In this document: positions 36,580-49,559 of the stretch, piece by piece
Layout of the letters: each line of letters opens with the position of its first letter
Position numbering within the stretch: the first letter of the stretch is position 1
Source: Silene conica
Taxonomy: Eukaryota; Streptophyta; Magnoliopsida; Caryophyllales; Caryophyllaceae
NCBI GenBank assembly: GCA_029255685.2
Contig: CM055314.2
Span: 5,598,399 to 5,662,398 of the forward strand
Length of the DNA stretch: 64,000 bases
Direction of reading: 5' to 3'
Program-made: the position numbers and the translations under genes
Notes under the pieces: model-generated
Told to the model about the DNA's origin: nothing
Seen by the model: only the letters and a program-made list of their open reading frames with translations
Databases searched by the model: none

Positions 36580-37980
36580 TTGGCGTCTTGCGTTCGAGAT
36601 TACCGGATTATCTACTACAATGGTGGATACTCAAGTATTACCTTTCCTAACACAGGGTCCATTCCTGTTCCTTTACATAGTACAAAGTTTTTGTTATGTC
36701 AGTTCCGGTATGTTCTTCTATAGCGAGGATTTCAAATGGTTTTGCTTTGAAGTTCACTTGGTTCAGCACTGTCGTCATGCCTGTATAGGGCTGATCATCA
36801 GAACTCTGTGGGTGCTTCTGCACCTGGTCCCTCCCCCTCTTAAAGATTCCAAGTAGGTTTTCATTACCATGGTTGAAAATTCTGTAGCTAATGTTTACTG
36901 CTTCAATCTCACAACCTTGTTTATACATTGAACTTTTTTTGTTGACTCTACTCTCTAGAACAAATATAGCAAGTGTTTTTCACTCTTTCTGTGTCTTCTA
37001 TACTTATTTTGTGTTTTTCTTTTGTCCCAAGTGTTTCATGAAATCTCAGCTTATACCTTTCTGGACTTAAATACTTCAACTGGTGTTTATTTAATGCCAT
37101 AACAAAAAGCGTGATTTAATTTTAGTAGATATCGTCTTATAGTAAAACATTGAAAGAAGTGTGATAAGTTGATGAAAATGTATTATTTGGCTCCACATTG
37201 GAATATGTTTATCATGAGTCCGTCTCCTACGAATATTTGTTTTTTCGATTCTTAGTATTGGGTGGATTATAAGTGTGTACCTGTGAACTATATCTTACTG
37301 TAACTCAAGTTGACTATGACTGTGTAACGAGATCACATGGTGTATTGTATTGTATGAAGATGTTTTTGTTTCCTGTTGGAAGTGTTCAGTATGCAACATG
37401 GTTTTATTATGTCAGTTCCGGTATGTTCTTCTATGTGGTTCAGCATAGCAGGCGGAATTTTGGAGTGGAGTTTGTGCCAGAGTTTTTACCTGTTCATCTA
37501 AACTCCTTTGGTAGACTCAGTTCTTGTAAGGTTGCTACAACCGTTTATTATGAACCCGATATTTGAAGAGAAGTTATTTATTTAATTTCCTCTGAAACTT
37601 GGTTTTGTATCTGAACTATGAATGTTGATTGCCTCCACTAATTCACATTTCTGGACCATTCTGCTATTTATTTAAGTTCCTCCGAAACTTGCTTTTAATT
37701 TACTATTTAATTTATGATCTTCACTTTGTTGATTTGACCATTTTTCTGATATAGGAGTACTTGTTTTAAAAACTTGCTGCTGCACGTGGGCTAATTTCTT
37801 CCTAATCACACATTCACACCCACGAGGGGTCACGATGTTCGTCTTCTATAAAACGGTTATTATACGGTGTTACAACGTTTTCCTAATAATTGACACATCT
37901 CATTTAATAATAGTACATGGACAAATTATATGAGATATGTGATGGGTTACAACTAAAAAGAATGAAGAAAAGAGAGACCC
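36580..37980. other. Exon-like but unassigned sequence inside the 9.8-kb element
   Basis: Less AT-rich, with a duplicated phrase TTATGTCAGTTCCGGTATGT at about 36695 and 37408. The open frames are short and I recognise no domain. It may be untranslated transcript or captured gene pieces. Confidence 0.35.
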
Positions 37981-37984
37981 TGAA

Positions 37985-39120
37985 AATTAAGGAAACAGCT
38001 ATTTTTATATTATTTGTTTTAGTTATATTTTTATAATGTACCTACAATACATTTAAGATGTACCTACAATACATTTAAAATGTACCTACTACCTTATTGT
38101 TGGGGACGGGGGCATACGGACAAGACGTATTTACTATATATTTAAAATGTACCTACGTAACTAGCAAAATACGTAACTAGCTCATAACAACGGGTCAATG
38201 GACTCCCTAATACTTATAAACTTGTAGATGTGAGTTTCAATGTTGATTAAGATGGGATAACTAAAATTGTTATACAAAAAAAGGTTTGATTACAAAGGAA
38301 TAAATTGTTACGCAAGACAATTTTTTTTAATAAAAATACGGTTTCATAACTCCTTTTACGCTATTAATCATGATGAACGTATTTGTTTTCAAAAGACATA
38401 CACTTTTACTCTAATATAAATAAAGTAACACATCTACATCTCCCCCGTTATATTCTTCCACCTCAAATTAATTAATGAAGGAAACATCTAATTTTATATT
38501 ATTTGTTTTAGTTATATTTTTATAATGTACCTACAATACATTTAAAAGATACCTACTATACATTTAAAATGTACCTACTACCTTATTGTTGGGGACGGGG
38601 GCATACGGACAAGACGTACCTACTATACATTTAAAATGTACCTACTACCTTCGCGAAATGTACCTAGTAGCAAAATACGTAACTAGCTCATAACTACGGG
38701 TCAATGAACTCCTTAATACTTGTAAACTTGTAGATGTGAGTTTCAATCTTGATTAAAATGGGATAACTAAAATTGTTATACAAAAAGAGGTTTGATTAAA
38801 ATGGAATAAATTGTTACGCAAGACAATTTTTTTTAAATAAAAATACGGTTTCATAACTCTTTTACGCTATTAATCAAGATGAACGTATTTGTTGTCAATT
38901 AATTAATTAAGGAAACAACTAATTTTATATTATTTGTTTTAGTTATATTTTTATAATGTACCTACAATACATTTAAGATGTACCTACAATACATTTAAAA
39001 TGTATCTACTACCTTATTGTTGGGAACGGGGCATACGGACGAGACGTACCTACTATACATTTAAAATGTACCTACTACCTTTTCGAAATGTACCTAGTAC
39101 CACACCGCGTAACTAGTTCA
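37985..39120. repeat. Tandem repeat of about 470 bp (two to three units)
   Basis: Units start near 37985, 38478 and 38910 (last one partial). Each contains TTGTTGGGGACGGGGGCATA, then GTACCTACTATACATTT and AAATGTACCTACTACC blocks. Confidence 0.85.
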
Positions 39121-39129
39121 TAAAATCTC

Positions 39130-39735
39130 TCATAAATGAGGACTAGAGGGGTTTTTGGTTGGATAAGGCGGCCCTCTACCGCAGAGTCGCTTAACCCAAC
39201 TCAAAAACCCTTACCCTTACTGTTGGGAACGGGCATACGGAGGAGACGTAACTACTATACTTTTAAAATGTACCTATTACCTTTTCGAAATGTACCTAGT
39301 ACCAAACCGCGTAACTAGATCATAAAATCTCTCCTAAATGAGGACGAGAGGGGTTTTGGGTTGGATAAGGCGGCCCGCTACCGTAGAGTCGCTTAACCCA
39401 ACCGAAAAACCCTTACCCTTACTGTTGGGAACGGGGCATACGGAGGAGACGTACCTACTATACATTTAAAATGTACCTACTACCTTTTCGAAATGTACCT
39501 AGTAGCAAAACACGTAACTAGTTCATAAAATCTCTCCTAAATGAGGACGAGAGGGGTTTTGGGTTGGATAAGGAGGCCCTCTACCGCAGAGTCGCTTAAC
39601 CAAACCCAAAAACCCCTTACCCTTATTGTTGGGAAAAGGGTATACGGAGGAGACGTACCTACTATACATTTAGAATGTATCTACTACCTTTTCGAAATGT
39701 ACCTAATACCAAAACACGTAACTTTTTCATAAAAA
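39130..39735. repeat. Tandem repeat of about 200 bp (three units)
   Basis: Units of about 200 bp: ATGAGGACGAGAGGGGTTTT, then CTACCGCAGAGTCGCTTAAC, a CATACGGAGGAGACGTACC block and GAAATGTACCTAGTA. Two further diverged units lie at about 40800-41120. Open frames starting MRTRGV are the repeat, not genes. Confidence 0.87.
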
Positions 39736-39924
39736 TCTTTGAGAGTTACCATGTAGAAATCGAAATAATTGAGGGTTATTTCGTAAAAACCCCAAATAAT
39801 TAATTCCCTCATTATCGAGCAAAATCTTTGTAGTAACGTACTATTCTTGTTTACGACAGGGATGGAGTCGATGTAAGGGGATATTTTGTTTGGTCATTTT
39901 TTGACAACTTTTAATGGGGTGCAG

Positions 39925-40166
39925 GCTATACTATCAAATATGGCTTTAATTTCGTCGATTTCGGTAAAGGATTGGAGAGGCATCCGAAAATCTGCATTAT
40001 GGTTCAAGAACTTCCTGAAGAAGTAAAAAGGCTGTCAGAAATTAGCAACATGAGTTGCTCAGATGCTGCTCAACTTAACTTTCCCTCACAACTCTCATCG
40101 AAGATAGTAGCGGTCATGAACCCGGGACCCAGGGTATATTCCAAGACCTTTCTTGACTTATGGTAG
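39925..40166 (+). pseudogene. Captured exon-like fragment
   Basis: After a GTGCAG acceptor-like site there is an 80-codon open stretch: YTIKYGFNFVDFGKGLERHP, followed by KICIMVQELPEEVKRLSEIS, ending in TAG at 40164. Codon use and the lack of low-complexity sequence make it look like a real protein exon. I do not recognise the family. It sits between two blocks of the 200-bp repeat inside a transposon, so a gene fragment captured by the element is likely. Confidence 0.45.
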
Positions 40167-40799
40167 CCATTGTTTCTGCTATTTCCTTTTGTAGAAGTTC
40201 AGTGTGATATATGTTGCTTCTCATATTATCCAGACTTGAATAAAACAACAAATTCACGCAAGCTCAGTAATACCTTATAATGTTGTTGAACAAAAATAAT
40301 AAAACCTTACAAACCAAATGACTATACAGTTCTCTGTCTATATGAAATACATAAGTTTCCTGTGCTAAGAGACATGAGTAACTAGAACTAAAGCACACCC
40401 ATTCATTCCCAATAGATTCAGGCCTGCGACTGACTAAAACATTCAGTTTCTTGACGAAATTCTTCAATTCTTCCCTCCAATTCTTTAATTCTCCCATCCA
40501 GATCTTGGCATGAGTTGTTTTAACGTTCAACTAATGCAAACTTGAAATTTATCTCATGTAAAGAGCTGCATGAAAAATCAAATGCTAAGAAAAAGCTATA
40601 ATTTGGGTGACATTATGTTCTGGAAATAAGTCAATTAGACAGAAGACTATTAAATATACACTTATCAAAATATTACCTTTATTATATTCTTATCCCATTT
40701 TAAAATTACAAGCATAATATACTCTCGATAAGCATCCATATTCTGAAAAAAAAAAAACACAACACTAAAACAAGCACGCTTAAATAGGACGTAATGTTC

Positions 40800-41120
40800 C
40801 AATGAATGTGTCCCTCTACCACGTAGTCGCCTAAACCAACCCAAAATCGTTACCCTTAATATTGGAAACATGGCATATGGAGGAGATGTACCTACTATAC
40901 ATTTGAAATGTACCTACTACCTTTTTGAAATGTACCTAGTAGCAAAACACGTAACTAGTGCATAACAACTCACCTAAATGGGGACGAGAGGGGTTTTGGA
41001 TTGGATAGGGCGTTCCTCTACCGCGGAGTCGCCTAAACCAACCCAAAACCCTTACCCTTAATATTAGAAACGGGGCATACGGAGGAGACGTACCTACTAT
41101 ACATTTGAAATGTACCTACT
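40800..41120. repeat. Two diverged 200-bp repeat units
   Basis: Same GTACCTACTATACATTTGAA and AAATGTACCTAGTAGC words as at 39130, separated from them by 1.1 kb. Confidence 0.75.
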
Positions 41121-41157
41121 ACACTTATCAAAATAATAAGGCTTGATCTTGGCAACT

Positions 41158-41658
41158 ATGGTTTGCACCATCAAATTTAGTATTTAGTATATATTTAAAG
41201 CCGGAAATACCACGAAGGTTATAATACTCTCCTGTATGGAGTGTTTGTGAAGGAGGTTATGACATATGCGACTCTATACCTCCAAATAATCTACCACACA
41301 GAGACATATTGGTCAATGGCAAGAATGACTATGTAGAAGGGTTTACCAGTAGCGCAACTCAACAGAGTCATAAAGAACATAAAAAGTAAAATCTTTGAAG
41401 GTAGAGGCCTGAGGGGAAGAAAAACATGACAATGTCTACTCACATCAGCAAAATTTACCTTGTAGACAATATGGGAAACAAGGCAATACTCTAGTTTCTC
41501 GGAAATTAGCAACCGTGTAAGCAATGATAACAATCTCCTTCTAAATTAGACAACAAATACTACAACAGCACAACTCTGAGCATCAAAGATGGGTTTCAGA
41601 TTCGTACAGCAACCGATCGACCAGCATGTCAGAGACTCTCTCATTGAGTCAGATCAAT

Positions 41659-41696
<38 letters not shown>

Positions 41697-42425
41697 GTTG
41701 CTGAAGAAGCAAAAAGTAGCCACCAACAGTTTGAATCACACCCAAATACAGTCATGCACAAGTGTACTTCGGGAAGCAATATTATATGGAGTAAATAAGA
41801 AATGGTGATTCTACACATTCAAAGAAACAGAGATTTACTTAAGTAGACAATGGTCAATCCATGTCCTAGTATTCAGATACACTATAAACTGAAAACTTTC
41901 AGCAGACAGTTTCTCCTGATATTCCCTGTGTTATTACTTAGTAGCCATATCGATGTTAGGCTAACAGAAGGTCCTCCATGCTTTTTACTATGAATGATGC
42001 ATATTTTCAGCAGAAACTTTACTGAACTTTGCACTAAATCTTATGCTATGACTAATATGTAAACTTGCAGACAAAGCTGTGGTGAATGCAATCGATGCAA
42101 TAGTCCAATAGTGAATATATGAAATTCATCCAAATTGGTCAAGTAACCACGCTCCCTAGCACAGCAAAAGAAGAGGCAGATGGTTGAGAAGATTTGTATG
42201 CAATAACACCAACAAACAGTAAAACAACAGCACAATATGACATAGATTTAGCATCGTCAGCCAATAGAATGTCTGCAGAGCAGCCTTAAATAGTGTTGAA
42301 AAATTTAGTATGGTTTGCACCATCAAATTTAGTATTTAGTATATATTTAAAGCCGGAAACACCACGAAGTATACTCTCCTGTATGGAGTGTTTGGGAAGG
42401 AGGTTAAGACATATGCGACTCTAAC
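41158..42425. repeat. 120-bp direct repeat pair
   Basis: ATGGTTTGCACCATCAAATT through ACATATGCGACTCTA occurs at 41158-41278 and 42308-42424 with small changes. The 1 kb between has short open frames only and a (TA) run at 41662-41690. Confidence 0.8.
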
Positions 42426-42429
42426 TCAA

Positions 42430-44090
42430 GTTTAAATAGACAGGTTCACAAATAGTCCCTCCTTAGCACGCAGCTGTAACAAGTAAACTTATTACGACAT
42501 GGTGGTCAGGTATAACCGGATATTAGCATAGAGCTATTCGTGACTAGTAGTACATCTTTGTAAAATGTAACTCGAGTATAACCGGATATTAGGGAGGATC
42601 AAATAAGTATTATTTTTCCAAATTAAGTAGTTTATCTATATATGTTCTAACTTGGTGGAACTTTTCTTAGTTGTAGTGTGCTACAAGCCTACAATACCAA
42701 GTAAAGCAGTTAGGAAAGAAGAACACTCCAATTTCTCAAATTAAAGACAAACGTATAGATGTCATTTTATTATCAAGTCAATGTCACAATTCAGAAGTAA
42801 AGAATGAGTAAAGATGCAAATTCATGAACTAATAAACTAAACCCACTAATCTACCAACATTAAATCAAACACTTTCCCTATCGTTAGTCATTACATTTCA
42901 TATCACCTTTCTAATTTCATCAAACTCATTCTCATCATACATCTCAATAATTAAAAAATCCCACTCTATCCTCATAAATCATTTCCAAAACAACCTCTTT
43001 CTATTATTCACCTCCTTATCTCCCAATATACCAGGCCTTTACATTATACATTATGCTAATAGATCACAAAGCCCAACACACCTGTACAGCAACATGATCC
43101 TTACAGGGCCTCAAAGGCTTCTGCCTGCATTATTCTGACAGGTTCTAAGGTCCAAAAACCCTCCAATACTGTAACATAACCCTCCATAGAATGAGGCCTA
43201 TGTTGGACATGTGTTAATACAACATTGAGATATCAAAACAGAGACTACTCAGCAGATCACATATTTGAATTTCTATCAGGAAATTTAGTGAGCTAGTTTG
43301 CTTTATGCTACCACATCCCCTGGCCTCCATAGTTTGCTTTCTGCTACCACAAGCTAGATTCAAATAAACTTGTTTAGCTTGTTTTTCTTTACTTTACCGT
43401 CAATACAAACATAAAATGAAAAGATCATTTAACAGAGAAATTTGATACAATCTCGAACAAAGAAATGTATCTACTATACATTTAAAATGTAACTACGACA
43501 CTTTTGAAATGTACCTAATAGTTGGCAAAGAAATATAACAATTTCTCGAACAATTTCAGCTTTAAGCATCAGTTAATTAACAAACCTACTTCCAAAGCAA
43601 GCATTAAACAGCAGAAAGTTGGGATCTTTTGTCAACCCATATGAAGAAAAAGAGTGTGAAAAGAGAAGCAAAAGGAAGGAATGAAGAAGATTAAATAGAG
43701 AAGTGGGGTTAGGTGATTAGTGAGTAACGCGTAGTTTGAAGATTTGAAGCTACTTGGAAGTTAAGAGGAAGACATGAACGACTCCTGTCACAAATTTCCA
43801 CAGCTTCTCTGTTTAACTACGACACTTTTGAAATGTAACCCCAAAAATGGAGACCATGGCAATGAGATTGAGACTACTAAACATTATTCTTGGGCGATAA
43901 ACCATATTTAAACAACAATGCACCAATCCAAATAAGACAGAAAATAAAAGCTATAAGCAAAAGCTAATTAAAAATGAGAATTAGAAAACCTAATTTTCAA
44001 AAATCAAATTGTTTATAATAAAATCAAATCTAATTTTTCATATTCAAATTGCTACGAAATAGCTAATAAAATGCTAAATAAAAGTTTACC
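42430..44090. other. Right arm of the 9.8-kb element, no gene recognised
   Basis: Contains a GTACCTAATAG/TATACATTTAAAATGTAACT repeat word at 43467-43530 and otherwise unassigned AT-rich sequence. On the minus strand it would be intron downstream of the exon-like region at 44090-44330. Confidence 0.35.
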
Positions 44091-44432
44091 TTTAATTATG
44101 GAGTGAATATGGAGGTGTAACAATGGAGGTCGTTCGATTGCGGGAGAGACGAAGCTTATATTTCAAATGAAATGACAAATAGCACCACTCGCGACAGTCG
44201 TCTGGGAGCTTTAATGGTTGACGGTGGTGTTAATGGATGAGAGATGGACGGAGATGTCGGTGGTCGTAGTGGACGAGAGTGGTACTGTTGACAGTGGGGA
44301 AATGAGAGAGACGAGAGTTGGACTGTTGAGTCTTTCTATTACCGTCAGATCTGGGTTTCTATTTGTTTTAATCTAACGGCTTTAATTAAGTTCTCACGGT
44401 TCTCACCCTAATTTAGTTCTCACGGGATCCTG

Positions 44433-44674
<242 letters not shown>

Positions 44675-44719
44675 GACATGAATGGGGGTAATATATGTCC
44701 TTTTTTGTGTGTAAAAAGA

Positions 44720-44958
44720 GGATTATACAATCAGATGTATAAGAGCATGCATGATATATATATGATGAATTAAAATTCAGTTGAACTTATATGTATTGTA
44801 CTTTAGTTGTATAATAATTTTTTATGCTCAATATTTTTGTAAAGGTGTTCATACATTTTACAATATAGCTCATGTTATTCTTTATGTTTAAGCTCCAAAT
44901 TTCTATTAAAAAGCTCAAAATATGCACAAAGAGTTGTATCCAACTGGTTATATAATCC
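44720..44958. mobile_element. TIR MITE (GGATTATAC family), independent copy
   Basis: Ends GGATTATACAATCAGATGTA and AACTGGTTATATAATCC are inverted. The interior shares TTTTTAATAGAAA-type and TTTGAGCT words (in the opposite sense) with 5967-6567. Confidence 0.6.
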
Positions 44959-45079
44959 CCTGATTAAAATTATTGGATGGTAAAATTTAAGATAATTAGG
45001 TATATGTATTCTATACCGGAGGTTATAAATTACTTTGTAGGTACTTCATCAGTTCAAAATATGCACAATGAGTTGTATA

Positions 45080-45603
45080 CGTTTAATTAGATATGTAAGA
45101 GGGATTTTGAACAAGTATTTCAATCAAATCGAATAGAGGAAGTATGAATCATGACTTGGTTAATTTTTTATATTCGGGTTGGGTTTTTTTAATTACATTA
45201 TGCACCTAAGTTAAGTCTATTTAAGTTTATCTAAACCAAAATTTAGAGCAACAATTTGATGTCGGCTGTATTCTTCTACGAGAGTAAATGTTGAAGTCTT
45301 TACCGCTTTACTATTTATTTCAAGATGCGACATTGCAATTCAATAAGGGTGAAATAAAAAAGACATAAATATCATGACCATTATATTTTAAACATGAGTT
45401 ACAATTGTTACTTTTATTAATATTATTATGTGTACTTATATAGTTTAAAGTTCTCAAACTTGAATGTTATAATTTCCGTATATATATTTTAATATATACA
45501 ATGATATTATATTTTTTTTTTAAAAAAAAAAAAGTACAAATGTTCGAATAAATAGGTTATTTATCTAAATAATAAATAAAATTTATATATGTCATCTTTA
45601 GAA
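45080..45603. other. AT-rich intergenic DNA, possible Helitron body
   Basis: No gene. It lies just left of a Helitron 3' end, but I could not place the TC start. Confidence 0.35.
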
Positions 45604-45644
45604 GTAAGTGTACGCAACCCCGTGATTTTTCACGGGTGTTACAC
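45604..45644 (+). mobile_element. Helitron 3' end
   Basis: CCCCGTGATTTTTCACGGG hairpin, then TGTTACACTAG and T. Confidence 0.7.
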
Positions 45645-45876
45645 TAGTTTACCCTAAATTAAAACATAACAACCCGAATGAATAATAACAAATAAAATAT
45701 ATACAAGCAAATTCATATAATTATACACCAAATTTAACACAAAATCCAAATTATTTCAGAACATACATAAAACAAATGTGAACCTTTTTAAGTTTTATCG
45801 TGCCTTTTCTTATACAATAATAGGACACTTTTTAATTGAATACCCTTTTTGTAATGCTCCCCTTGGCAGTCTATTA

Positions 45877-46135
45877 CTCCCTCCATTCCAATTAACTTTA
45901 TACATTTGCTTTATTCGCGTTTGTTGATATCCGTTTTCTTTTGTTAATATCTTTAGTTACTTATTGATAAAAATTATAACATTTTAATATTCGCAATATA
46001 ATCGGTAAGACAATTTAAACCAGATCTAACATGACTATCTTTTATGCTATATATTAGGAGTTGTGTCGAAAATTTACTCAACCTATGGATAGTGCCAAAA
46101 ACTGAAATGTATAGAATTCAATGGAATGAATGAAG
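45877..46135. mobile_element. Stowaway-like MITE
   Basis: 259 bp with inverted ends CTCCCTCCATTCCAATT and AATGGAATGAATGAAG and TA on both sides. Confidence 0.82.
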
Positions 46136-46439
46136 TATAAATTGTCTTAGGAGCGCATATAAAATAACGTAATTGCTAAATCCAGCACGGTAATTTGCTA
46201 AATCCCACACATATTACCCTAATATTTCATAATTACCCTTTTCAAAAAAGTTAATTAGACTTCTCTCACTAAACTTAACCAATCCCTTAATCCTTCGACA
46301 ATTATGAATCATTATTCACACATATAAAAAATAATTCATCGTTTTATGAACACTTTTTTAAGACCCGTATTTTAGATGATTTAGTTGATATGTTTTTAAT
46401 TAAAAACAGTTTTGTAAAAATTAGGTATTGGATTGAGTT

Positions 46440-46970
46440 TGGTTGATGAATGGTTGATTTTGGGGACGTCACGCCGGAAATGGGTGGTTGGCGGAGGCGG
46501 CGTTAAGTGCTAGTGTCACCTGTGTGTCGTTGACTGAGACAGTGGTTATAGGTTGTAGGTTGTAGGCTGTAGGCGGGGATAGGGTAGTTGACTTCAGGGA
46601 AGGAGTTGTCGATTCGAATATGTGGTTTGAAGGGGTATCGCCGCGTGGAAGGTTGTGGGGTCGGGTGGTCGGCGGTGTGGGAGGATGGTGGGGAAGGTTT
46701 GTCGGAGGTGGGTGACACTTTATGCATATGGATTTTCAGGCATATCAATCGACTCGGGGATGGGTGTGTGGAGAGGTGGTCACCGTCGCGTGAGTGGGTG
46801 TGTGGTGAGGTGTTTGTCGGCGCTGCCACGCTGAGATGGTAGTAAGGGAGGCTGTGATGGTGAATATTTGGGGGTTTTCATTCTTTCTGTTTCCCTCCCT
46901 TATTTTTTCAATGGATGGGCATGAAAAATGGGAAGGGTACATTCGGAATAGAGGGGAGAAAGTGTGTGAG
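46440..46970. other. GC-richer segment (copy B), gene unproven
   Basis: Corresponds to 1-290 and continues upstream of it. A 108-codon minus-strand frame (46829-46503) is rich in Thr, Pro, Ser and His. The matching frame in copy A is altered by a 3-4-bp indel near 60. It could be the first exon of a gene or a transposon end. Confidence 0.35.
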
Positions 46971-47477
46971 ATTGAGTAAAATGATGTGCGGGATGTTGCA
47001 CGTCTCTAAAATAATTAAATAAGAAAGTGTTGACAAATATTATACTCGTAGTTATATATGTAATAAAAGATACTTGAAAATAGGAAAAAATAAAACATTT
47101 TTATATGTCTAAATGTTAAATTTTTGAAACTGAGTATATATCTTTTTTTTATTTCACTTTATGTCTTTTTATTAGGATATTAGGTCCATTAGGGTTGGCT
47201 ATCATTTAGGGTTTAGTATATATAAACTATCTATATTGTATCAGAATCACACAATTATCAATAATACAATTCATATGTTATTCCCATTGTATCAGAGCCT
47301 CTCGCTCTTGAGGCCTAAATACACGACATTCTGCTGCTTGCCGGTGGGCCAAATGATATACGATGCCCACCGGCGGGATTATATTACCGATTATTCATTT
47401 TTTTTTTTTTGGTAAAGGTAAAAAATATATTAAGTATCCAAAGAATGGGGAAGGCAAGCCTTCCTTACATGACCGCA

Positions 47478-48149
47478 TTACATTATCAAGCTAGCTATCC
47501 AGACTTTATCTCTACTAGGGATAAAACCTTTACATCTTGTATCAATTCTGATTCTAATCTCACATTTAATCAGCTTCCAAACTGCATCTGGTCTGAGTAG
47601 AATATGTTCGACCCTTGCTTTGTTTCTCTGCATCCATATATGGTACACTGCTGCGTTTATGATGCCATTTATTACCCCTCTCCGTAGCTTAGATCCTCTT
47701 AACTTTTTCCTCCATTCAGTAACCTCTGCCAAAGGAATCCGTAGCCCAGTCCATGTGTTTATCAGGTCCAGCACTTTGGCACTGTACCTACATTCAAAGA
47801 ATAAATGGAAAATATGTTCGCTATCAGTGCCGCATAGGCAGCATTCTGCTGTCTGAATCACGCCATATTTGAACAGTTTTGCGTTTGTATTCAATGCGCC
47901 ATGGTGATACAGCCAATTGACCATTGTATGCTTATTCAGAGTCCACTGATTCCATATCAGACCAGTCCAGGGAGTAGGAGGTCTGTCTTCCCTGAGGTGT
48001 TCATATGCCTTACTTATAGAGTATGTCAGTTGTGCAGCAGCTTGTGCTTCAATCAGATCCCCCAGTAAGTCTTTAACCTTACAAATCTTCTTCCAAGTCC
48101 ATGGAACGTCCAAGGGAGGCTGATACCCTTGAACCTCCTGCCCCTTCAA
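47478..48149 (-). pseudogene. LINE ORF2 C-terminal zinc-binding domain
   Basis: 223 codons after a stop or frame break at about 48150. Contains W-x-LNKHTMVNWLYHHG, then CCLCGTDSEHIFHLFFECRY, the zf-RVT type C-terminal domain of plant L1 LINEs. It belongs to the same element as the RT. Confidence 0.9.
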
Positions 48150-48167
48150 GTATGTGTGATTAATCCA

Positions 48168-49559
48168 TTATACCCATAATTTCTCTGGTTTCGAGTGGAT
48201 CCACCAAGCAAGTTTCCCCACTGCTGCCTTGTTCCAAATGCTATCGTTTTTGATGCCAAGACCCCCTTCCTTAGTTGGTTTACAAATTTTCTCCCATGAC
48301 ACAAGAGGGGTTCTTTTATAGTCCGGTCCACCATCCCATAAGAAGTTCCTACACAAAGCTTCAATCTTTTTAATCACTGCAGAAGGTAGGATAAAAATGG
48401 ATGCCCAGTAATTGTGAAGGGTTTTGAGTACTGCCTTGATGAGGACTAGCCTTCCTGCATAGGACAATTTCCTGGCCCTAATTGCTCGAATTCTGTCCAT
48501 GATTTTATCAATAATAGGGCAACAATCTTTCTCATTCAATTTAGTTGTCTTTATGGGTACTCCTAGGTATTTAAAAGGCAAGGTGCCTTCCACACATTCC
48601 GCCACCTGCAGTATGTCCTCCTTTACAGCTTGGTGCACTCCATTAAAATAGACATTGGTCTTAGAAGGACTCATTCTCAACCCCGAGGCTATGGAGAAAG
48701 TAGTGAAAGTTCGGAGCAGTACCATAGTAGAATGAATATCTCCTTTGCTAAAGAGCAAAAGATCATCGGCAAACATCAAATGGGTCAATTTCATAGGACC
48801 ACATAGGGGGTGATACCTGAAATTCATTGTCTGGGTTGTATGGCTCAGCAACCGGGATAAGTATTCCATACATATTGTAAAAAGCAAGGAGGATAGGGGA
48901 TCACCCTGTCTTAGTCCTCTCTTGCCTTGGAAAAATCCAAAAGTATCACCATTTAAGCTCAAAGAGAATGACGGAGATGTGACACATGCCATAACACGAG
49001 TAATAAACTCAATTGGGAACGCCAGAGCCATCATCATCTGTCGTAAAAACTCCCATTCTATCGTGTCATATGCCTTTTGAAAGTCAATTTTGAATATACA
49101 TCGAGGTGACACAGTCTTCCTCCCATACAATCTAATTAGGTCTTGGCAGATGAGGATATTTTCAAGAATGCTTCTACCCTGAATAAATCCCCCTTGTGTA
49201 GGTGATATGAGATCAGGAAGCACCTGAGCCAGTCTAGTACAGAGTAGCTTCGAAATAATCTTATAAATGACGTTGCAACATGATATAGGCCTAAATTGAC
49301 TTACATTCTGGGGGTTTGCCACTTTAGGAATAAGGGTGATAGTAGTAGCATTAAGCTGTTTGAGAATCTGTCCTGTGTTGAAGAACTCATGCACCACATC
49401 ACACACATCCCCCTCTAATGGGTTGCATGGTCCAGGTGCCTTGTCATTGGGAATACTGAACAACACATCTTTAATCTCTTCATTACTAATGGGTTGCAAC
49501 AAGACATTGTTATGATCAGCATTGCATAATTGGCCTTGTTGCACAATGTGCTTAGCCAC
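48168..49559 (-). pseudogene. LINE reverse transcriptase
   Basis: 463 codons, starting part-way into ORF2 (the first methionine is internal). It shows the non-LTR RT blocks: DKAPGP, FRPISCCNVIYKIISKLL, GGFIQGRSILENI, KIDFQKAYDTIEW, GLRQGDPLSSLLF and the catalytic FADDLLLFS. Thumb and connection regions follow, up to WWIHSKPEKLWV, where a stop ends the frame. Plant L1 ORF2 proteins are over 1200 residues, so the N-terminal endonuclease is gone. Non-functional. Confidence 0.93.

Noticed and set aside
35896..36723. Gly-Pro-Asp-Arg-rich frames on both strands
   Set aside because: They come from GGACC repeats in the hAT MITE.
36647..37566. 78-97-codon frames around 36.6-37.6 kb
   Set aside because: No domain, no consistent start, and the two similar phrases are in a transposon's non-coding part; listed only as unassigned sequence.
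39136..39732. Two 60-63-codon frames starting MRTRGV
   Set aside because: They are units of the 200-bp tandem repeat, and the start of each unit is the same sequence.
37985..39735. Spaced repeats that might suggest a CRISPR-like array
   Set aside because: Units are directly adjacent, with no unique spacers of constant length, and the genome is a plant's.
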